A stretch of DNA of 64,000 nt, from assembly GCA_031550435.1 (NCBI GenBank), contig JAVBOO010000026.1:1-64000 (forward strand). Direction: 5' to 3'. Shown here piece after piece: positions 60,011 through 64,000 of this stretch (position 1 is its first letter; each line of letters starts with the position of its first letter). This DNA is from JAVBOO01 sp031550435 (lineage in GTDB: Bacteria; Bacillota; Clostridia; Lachnospirales; WRAX01). The position numbers and the translations under genes were made by a program. The notes beneath the pieces were generated by a model. That model was given only the letters and a program-made list of their open reading frames with translations, ran no database searches and was not told the origin of the DNA.

Positions 60011-61012
60011 CTATGACAGTTTCATGTCGCCCGGTTTTATCCAATTCTTTCGGCGCATAAACTCCGCAATCAAAAGGCTTACGGCAGCCGGTATCAAAAA
60101 GTGCAGTATTAATATAGAAGGGATAGACGAGGTACCCATAACGGAAATCGTAGTAAACTGACCCACAAGCCCGGAAGTTCCCATGCCTGCACCGACTTTA
60201 TCCGTTTCCATATGAAACAAAGTTGACGCGAGCACGCCGCAAATACCGCTTGCTATTGTCGGAGGTATCCATATCAGAGGGTTCTTGATTATATTCGGAA
60301 CCTGAAGCATGCTCGTTCCTATGCCTTGAGAAAACAAGCCGCCGACTCTGTTCTCCCTAAACGATATCACCGCAAAGCCTACCATCTGGGCACAACAACC
60401 GGCAAGTGCCGCTCCGGCGGCAAGACCGTTAATATTTATCGCAATACAGAGCGCGGCCGAAGATATCGGAAGTGTAAGTATAACACCGACGATTATGCCG
60501 AGTAAAAGTCCCATCGGTATCGGCTGTAAAACAGTTATATCATTGACAAAGGTACCTACGGCAGTCATTATATTCGCGATAAACGGAGAAACCGTTGCTC
60601 CGAGTATCCCGCCTATAAGAACTATAACCGCCGGGACCGTAAATAAATCAAACTTTGTTCTGCCCTCGATAAGTTTTGCGGCCTCAACTGCGCAAAGCGA
60701 CGCGATCAGCGCCCCCATCGGCTCTCCCGTCCCAACGGTCCATGCGCCGTTTGTCAGCTTAAACGTTCCCGCTCCGAGAGCTCCGGCAGCCATTGCGGCA
60801 ATAATCGTATACTGCTTGGTTTTGCGCATGTATGCAACGCCGACGCCTATGGCGGGGCCCATAAGAAACTGGGTCGCCTTGCCTATGTTTTCTATCAGTT
60901 CGATATTCGTCAGTATTCCGATTCGGTTGATGATAACGCCTATAATCAGTGAGGCGAACAAGCCCTTCGCCATACCGTCAAGAACTGTTGCCAGATATGA
61001 ACGTATTTTCAT
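60011..61012 (-). CDS. PTS EIIC-like membrane protein (PTS_EIIC_2)
   Basis: 333 residues, about nine to ten helices, Gly/Ala-rich, with GPAIGVGVAYMRKTKQYTIIAA, GEPMGALIASLCAVEAAKLIEG and a final KNWIKPGDMKLS. This is the pattern of the PTS_EIIC_2 family, which lacks EIIA/EIIB partners in most genomes. None is nearby, so sugar phosphotransfer is not demonstrated. GGAGGAAATC precedes the ATG at 61012. Confidence 0.82.
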   Translation of the reverse strand: MKIRSYLATVLDGMAKGLFASLIIGVIINRIGILTNIELIENIGKATQFLMGPAIGVGVAYMRKTKQYTIIAAMAAGALGAGTFKLTNGAWTVGTGEPMGALIASLCAVEAAKLIEGRTKFDLFTVPAVIVLIGGILGATVSPFIANIMTAVGTFVNDITVLQPIPMGLLLGIIVGVILTLPISSAALCIAININGLAAGAALAGCCAQMVGFAVISFRENRVGGLFSQGIGTSMLQVPNIIKNPLIWIPPTIASGICGVLASTLFHMETDKVGAGMGTSGLVGQFTTISVMGTSSIPSILILHFLIPAAVSLLIAEFMRRKNWIKPGDMKLS

Positions 61013-61060
61013 GATTTCCTCCAAGGCTTTTGTTTAGTAAGGCTGAAAGTCGGATTTTAA

Positions 61061-61181
61061 CAGAAATCTCTGCAAGAACCACGCAGACGATTTCTAAACG
61101 CTCTTGTTCGGCACGGAGACCGCTGCGCGGACGGAGGAAGTTTTTCATATGATTTCAATACATAACTTCCTCCGTAATATT
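61061..61181 (+). repeat. 121-bp direct repeat, copy 1
   Basis: Starts CAGAAATCTCTGCAAGAACC and ends AACTTCCTCCGTAATATT; identical to 61237-61357 as far as I can compare. Within it GGAGGAAGTT and AACTTCCTCC form a hairpin, and the end resembles repeat A ends. Confidence 0.9.
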
Positions 61182-61236
61182 CTCCGGCAATAAAATATTG
61201 ATAAAACGCTATATTTTATTGTTCCCTCTCTGCGAG

Positions 61237-61357
61237 CAGAAATCTCTGCAAGAACCACGCAGACGATTTCTAAACGCTCTTGTTCGGCACGGAGACCGCT
61301 GCGCGGACGGAGGAAGTTTTTCATATGATTTCAATACATAACTTCCTCCGTAATATT
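61237..61357 (+). repeat. 121-bp direct repeat, copy 2
   Basis: Same sequence as copy 1, 55 bp downstream of it. The spacer holds AACGCTATATTTTATTGTTC, similar to an internal part of repeat A. No gene lies in 61013-61650; besides this pair the region holds repeat D copy 2. Confidence 0.9.
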
Positions 61358-61502
61358 ATATCTTTAAATTTATAAAAGTAAAGCCGTACGCCCGAATAAT
61401 CATAAGTTGCAGTCACAGATAAGCGAGCGGTGAGTTTTACATCGTTTCCTATTGACTTATTACATCCGAATAATATAATTATATATATTGCTGCAGAACT
61501 TA

Positions 61503-61583
61503 TTGAGACGACAATTAACCCATTCGCTAAACTTGCCGCCTCAATCCCCCTTCGCCCAGGGTCTGTATAAGAGGGTGATTAAC
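61503..61583. repeat. Repeat D, copy 2
   Basis: TTGAGACGA, CATTCGCTAAACTTGCCGCC, TCAATCCCCCTT and GGGTGATTAA match copy 1 at 24724. Right of it CGATTAAATCAGTGCTTACT (61599-61618) matches the right end of repeat C at 49755. Confidence 0.65.
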
Positions 61584-61650
61584 TCTGCGCAACCGTTCGA
61601 TTAAATCAGTGCTTACTTAGTATCAGTATGTGAAATACAGGGAGGACATC

Positions 61651-62685
61651 ATGAAAACAATGAAAGCCTTAGTAAAGAAATACAGCGAAAAAGGCATATG
61701 GATGGACGAAGTTCCCGTACCCGAAATCGGTGTGGACGACGTACTTATTAAAATCAGAAAAACCGCTATCTGCGGCACGGACATACATATTTACGAATAC
61801 AACGATTGGGCGAAGAGAACAATTCCCGTTCCTATGGTCGTCGGGCACGAGTTTGTCGGAGAGATTGCCGAAGTCGGCTCAAACGTAAAGAATTTTAAGC
61901 CGGGCGAGCTTGTTTCCGGCGAGGGCCACATAGTCTGCGGTCAATGCCGCAACTGCTTTGCCGGAAGAAGGCATCTTTGCAAAGACACAAAGGGTGTCGG
62001 AGTTAACAGAACCGGAGCGTTCGCCGAATACCTTTCCATACCCGCGGCAAATGTCTGGCGCTGCGACACATCCATACCCGAGGATTTATACGCTATATTC
62101 GACCCCTACGGAAACGCCGTTCACACCGCGCTGTCGTTTGACGCGACGGGAGAGGACGTTTTGGTCACGGGAGCCGGCCCGATAGGCATCATGGCTGCCG
62201 CTGTCGTTCAAAGAGCGGGAGCGCGCCACGTCGTAATCACGGATCTGAACCCGTACAGAATTGAGCTTGCCCGTAAAATGGGTCTTAAAAACGCGGTAAA
62301 CCTTAAGGAAACATCGCTTAAAGAGATGATGGATAAGCTCAACATGAAAGAAGGCTTCGACATCGGTCTCGAAATGTCAGGCAGTCCGTTTGGTTTCAAT
62401 GATATTGTAAACAATATGGCTCACGGCGGAAAGATCGCCCTGCTCGGAATGCAGGCTCAGGGAACGTCCATAGACTGGGATAAAGTTGTATTCAACGGCC
62501 TGTTTATAAAAGGTATATACGGCCGCGAAATGTTTGAAACCTGGTACAAGATGCAGGCTTTGTTGCAGTCAGGCTTTGACTTAAGCCCGATTATTACTCA
62601 CAGGTTCCCCATCGACAACTATCTTGAAGGCTTTGAAGTAATGGCGAGCGGTAACTCCGGAAAAGTAGTACTGAGCTGGGTGTAA
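61651..62685 (+). CDS. tdh: L-threonine 3-dehydrogenase
   Basis: 344-residue zinc-dependent MDR enzyme; oxidises threonine to 2-amino-3-ketobutyrate with NAD. Catalytic zinc C41, H66 and E67 (CGTDIHIYEYNDWA, GHEFVG), structural zinc C96, C99, C102 and C110, NAD fold VTGAGPIGIMAAAV, and the Tdh-type IYGREMFETWYKM. The WA after YEYND is characteristic of Tdh. GGGAGG precedes the ATG at 61651. The usual partner kbl is not in the window. Confidence 0.93.
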   Translation: MKTMKALVKKYSEKGIWMDEVPVPEIGVDDVLIKIRKTAICGTDIHIYEYNDWAKRTIPVPMVVGHEFVGEIAEVGSNVKNFKPGELVSGEGHIVCGQCRNCFAGRRHLCKDTKGVGVNRTGAFAEYLSIPAANVWRCDTSIPEDLYAIFDPYGNAVHTALSFDATGEDVLVTGAGPIGIMAAAVVQRAGARHVVITDLNPYRIELARKMGLKNAVNLKETSLKEMMDKLNMKEGFDIGLEMSGSPFGFNDIVNNMAHGGKIALLGMQAQGTSIDWDKVVFNGLFIKGIYGREMFETWYKMQALLQSGFDLSPIITHRFPIDNYLEGFEVMASGNSGKVVLSWV

Positions 62686-62732
62686 CAGCATGACTCGCTA
62701 AACACTGCTCAGAAACAACCGATTTTTAAATA

Positions 62733-62776
62733 AGGCTGCAGCCGCGATTCCAAAATCGACGGGTACAGCCTATTTT
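62733..62776 (+). terminator. Terminator of tdh
   Basis: AGGCTG with CCGCGATT pairs with AATCG..CGG..CAGCCT (small mismatches), followed by ATTTTTATG. Confidence 0.65.
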
Positions 62777-62959
62777 TATGCCGTAATCATTACATACGTG
62801 TAATTGTTTCGTTATCAAATATTAAGACTTAATTATTATTGTTACCATAATTTTGTAACAACCGCATGTTATTATTGTATCGTTGGAATTAATTCTATTG
62901 CTTTGATTAGGCGCGAAGACTGCTTCACGGACGGATAAAGCCGTCTGAAAACTACTATT

Positions 62960-63080
62960 GGAAGTGTTGAAAATTGCGCACGAAACCCACTTTAGTGGGT
63001 TGAGCGAGTGGCGCTCTCCATTGAAAATGGTGTTTTTCCGTTTTCAATGGAGAGCCGCAAGGCGATTTTTCAACATGCCC
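62960..63080 (-). repeat. Repeat B, copy 2 (inverted, complete)
   Basis: GGAAGTGTTGAAAATTGCGC at the left, AATCGCC-type end and CAACATGCCC at the right: the reverse complement of 18354-18475 with few changes. Inner hairpins ACCCAC/GTGGGT and CTCCATTGAAAA/TTTTCAATGGAG are kept. With A/T-rich DNA it fills 62777-63096. Confidence 0.8.
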
Positions 63081-63096
63081 CTATTCCGGTGATAAT

Positions 63097-63789
63097 TTGA
63101 AAAAAGTTCTCTTAATCCTGTTCCTGCTCCTGGCTGCTGCCGCCTCGGCGGCAAACATTTATGCTTCCGACCGCGTATTCTTGTACGGAGGAAACGTAAT
63201 ATCATACTGTATGTTCAAAGGAGAGAACGGGAGCAAACTGCTGCTTGTGATAAAGAGTGCTCCTTTCGGCGAACGCTTGCCGGACGGCAAGCGCTGCGGA
63301 GGCTATATATATCTTTTGGACGGCGATACGCCGTACGGCTTGAAAAAAATCATTAAACGCTATGATTTCAGAGATATCAAGCCCACAAAGATAATGTCCG
63401 GAGATGTTGACGGGAACGGAAAAGACGACATTTCCGTTATTGTATACAAGAAAACAAAATTCCATGACGTTGAAGCGAAAAGACCGTTTTTTTACGGTAC
63501 GGACGGGGATGTACTTTATCCTCTTTGGCTCGGCTCAAGGCTTTCTCATCCGTTTTCGGATTATGTGCTCTTGGACATCGACAACGACGGAATACACGAA
63601 ATTGCCGCGGCTGAATATCTCGAAGACGGCAAAATGAATGTCGCCGTATACGACTGGCAATCGTTCGGCTTTGTTAAAAACGCCGAAAGCGAGACATACG
63701 AGAGCATTGACACAATCTGCGTCTTCGAAGGAAAGCTTTTTATAACGTCGGGCGGCAAGAGCTTTGTTCCGGCGATAAAAGATAAGTAA
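63097..63789 (+). CDS. Exported FG-GAP/VCBS-like protein
   Basis: 230 residues. TTG start with GGTGAT upstream. Signal peptide (KKVLLILFLLLAAAASAAN) then beta-rich sequence with two calcium-loop-like motifs, DVDGNGKDD (about 108-116) and DIDNDGIHE (about 161-169), as in FG-GAP/VCBS propeller repeats. Too short for a full propeller. Followed after 64 nt by a lipoprotein gene on the same strand. Confidence 0.65.
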   Translation: MKKVLLILFLLLAAAASAANIYASDRVFLYGGNVISYCMFKGENGSKLLLVIKSAPFGERLPDGKRCGGYIYLLDGDTPYGLKKIIKRYDFRDIKPTKIMSGDVDGNGKDDISVIVYKKTKFHDVEAKRPFFYGTDGDVLYPLWLGSRLSHPFSDYVLLDIDNDGIHEIAAAEYLEDGKMNVAVYDWQSFGFVKNAESETYESIDTICVFEGKLFITSGGKSFVPAIKDK

Positions 63790-63853
63790 GCGCTCCAAGC
63801 GGCGCATCTAAGTCTTAGTGAGGGAACAAAAACAATTGCCGGGGAGGCCATAA

Positions 63854-64000
63854 ATGAAAAAGTTTTTTGCCGTACTTCTGTCGCTCATACTGCTTACGCA
63901 GGCTGGCTGTACACTGTTTTCGGATTCAAGCGGCAAGCAGACCGAAACACCCGATAACACCGAAACTCCAACCGTAACGGCGGGAACGGATCAACCGGCT
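63854..64000 (+). CDS. Lipoprotein, 3' end beyond window
   Basis: 49 codons visible. GGGGAGG precedes the ATG. Lipoprotein signal MKKFFAVLLSLILLTQAG then C (LTQAGC lipobox), followed by a Thr/Pro/Glu-rich linker (TETPDNTETPTVTAGTDQPA). The mature domain lies outside the window, so function cannot be judged. Confidence 0.8.
   Translation, partial: MKKFFAVLLSLILLTQAGCTLFSDSSGKQTETPDNTETPTVTAGTDQPA

Overview
The window looks like a chromosomal piece of a flagellated Gram-positive anaerobe of the Clostridia type. The reasons are a class B sortase, a SipW-type signal peptidase, strong AGGAGG ribosome binding sites, sigma-A and sigma-D-like promoters, an infC-rpmI-rplT operon with a leader attenuator, an rpmF-plsX pair, SpoIID-like and SpoVK-like proteins, and a FliD/FlaG/FliS flagellar operon. 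By eye, base composition is mid-range and drops in part of an integrated element at about 12.4-15.2 kb. The species cannot be named from the sequence.

Layout: 0.1-3.8 kb holds a surface-protein cassette (SipW-type peptidase, Pro/Thr-repeat secreted protein, TasA/camelysin-like anchored protein) bracketed by two copies of a palindromic repeat. 3.9-10.6 kb holds a PHP histidinol-phosphatase, tRNA-Thr, infC-rpmI-rplT, an RseC-like protein and a SWIM/SNF2 helicase. 10.9-17.1 kb holds tRNA-Leu(TAG) followed by a roughly 6 kb integrated element: att repeats, a tyrosine integrase, excisionase-like and Cro/CI-like regulators, a ribbon-helix-helix protein, a truncated replication protein, a 5'-truncated capsid remnant and a DUF4160-DUF2442 pair. 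17.3-30.5 kb holds flagellin, a cyclase-family hydrolase, mnmA, radA, a phosphatase translationally coupled to a solitary cytosine-5 methyltransferase, a PadR-DUF4180 regulator with a near-perfect operator, a SpoIID-like lipoprotein, trmL and a chemoreceptor. 30.8-44.2 kb holds class II aldolase, YlbF-like protein, a tyrosine-rich miniprotein, a PatB-type C-S lyase, ligA, sortase B, aroA, a coupled pair of CbxX-type AAA+ ATPases, an EamA permease and cob(I)alamin adenosyltransferase.

44.4-49.5 kb and 50.6-55.4 kb form a flagellar modification and filament-assembly region: a LegB-like 4,6-dehydratase, two DUF115/Maf proteins and a GNAT acetyltransferase in one overlapping operon, then fliD, a small chaperone-like gene, flaG, fliS and a PtmE-like CBS/nucleotidyltransferase. 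Together these suggest a nonulosonate-type (legionaminic acid-like) flagellin glycosylation route whose remaining enzymes lie outside the window. 55.6-64 kb holds rpmF-plsX, a TIGR04086 membrane protein, an ABC ATPase/permease pair, a ZIP metal transporter, a PTS EIIC-like membrane protein, threonine dehydrogenase and two exported proteins, the last cut by the window edge.

Intergenic DNA is unusually rich in dispersed, often palindromic repeat families (called A to E here), plus a perfect 121 bp direct duplication. No rRNA or CRISPR array is present.
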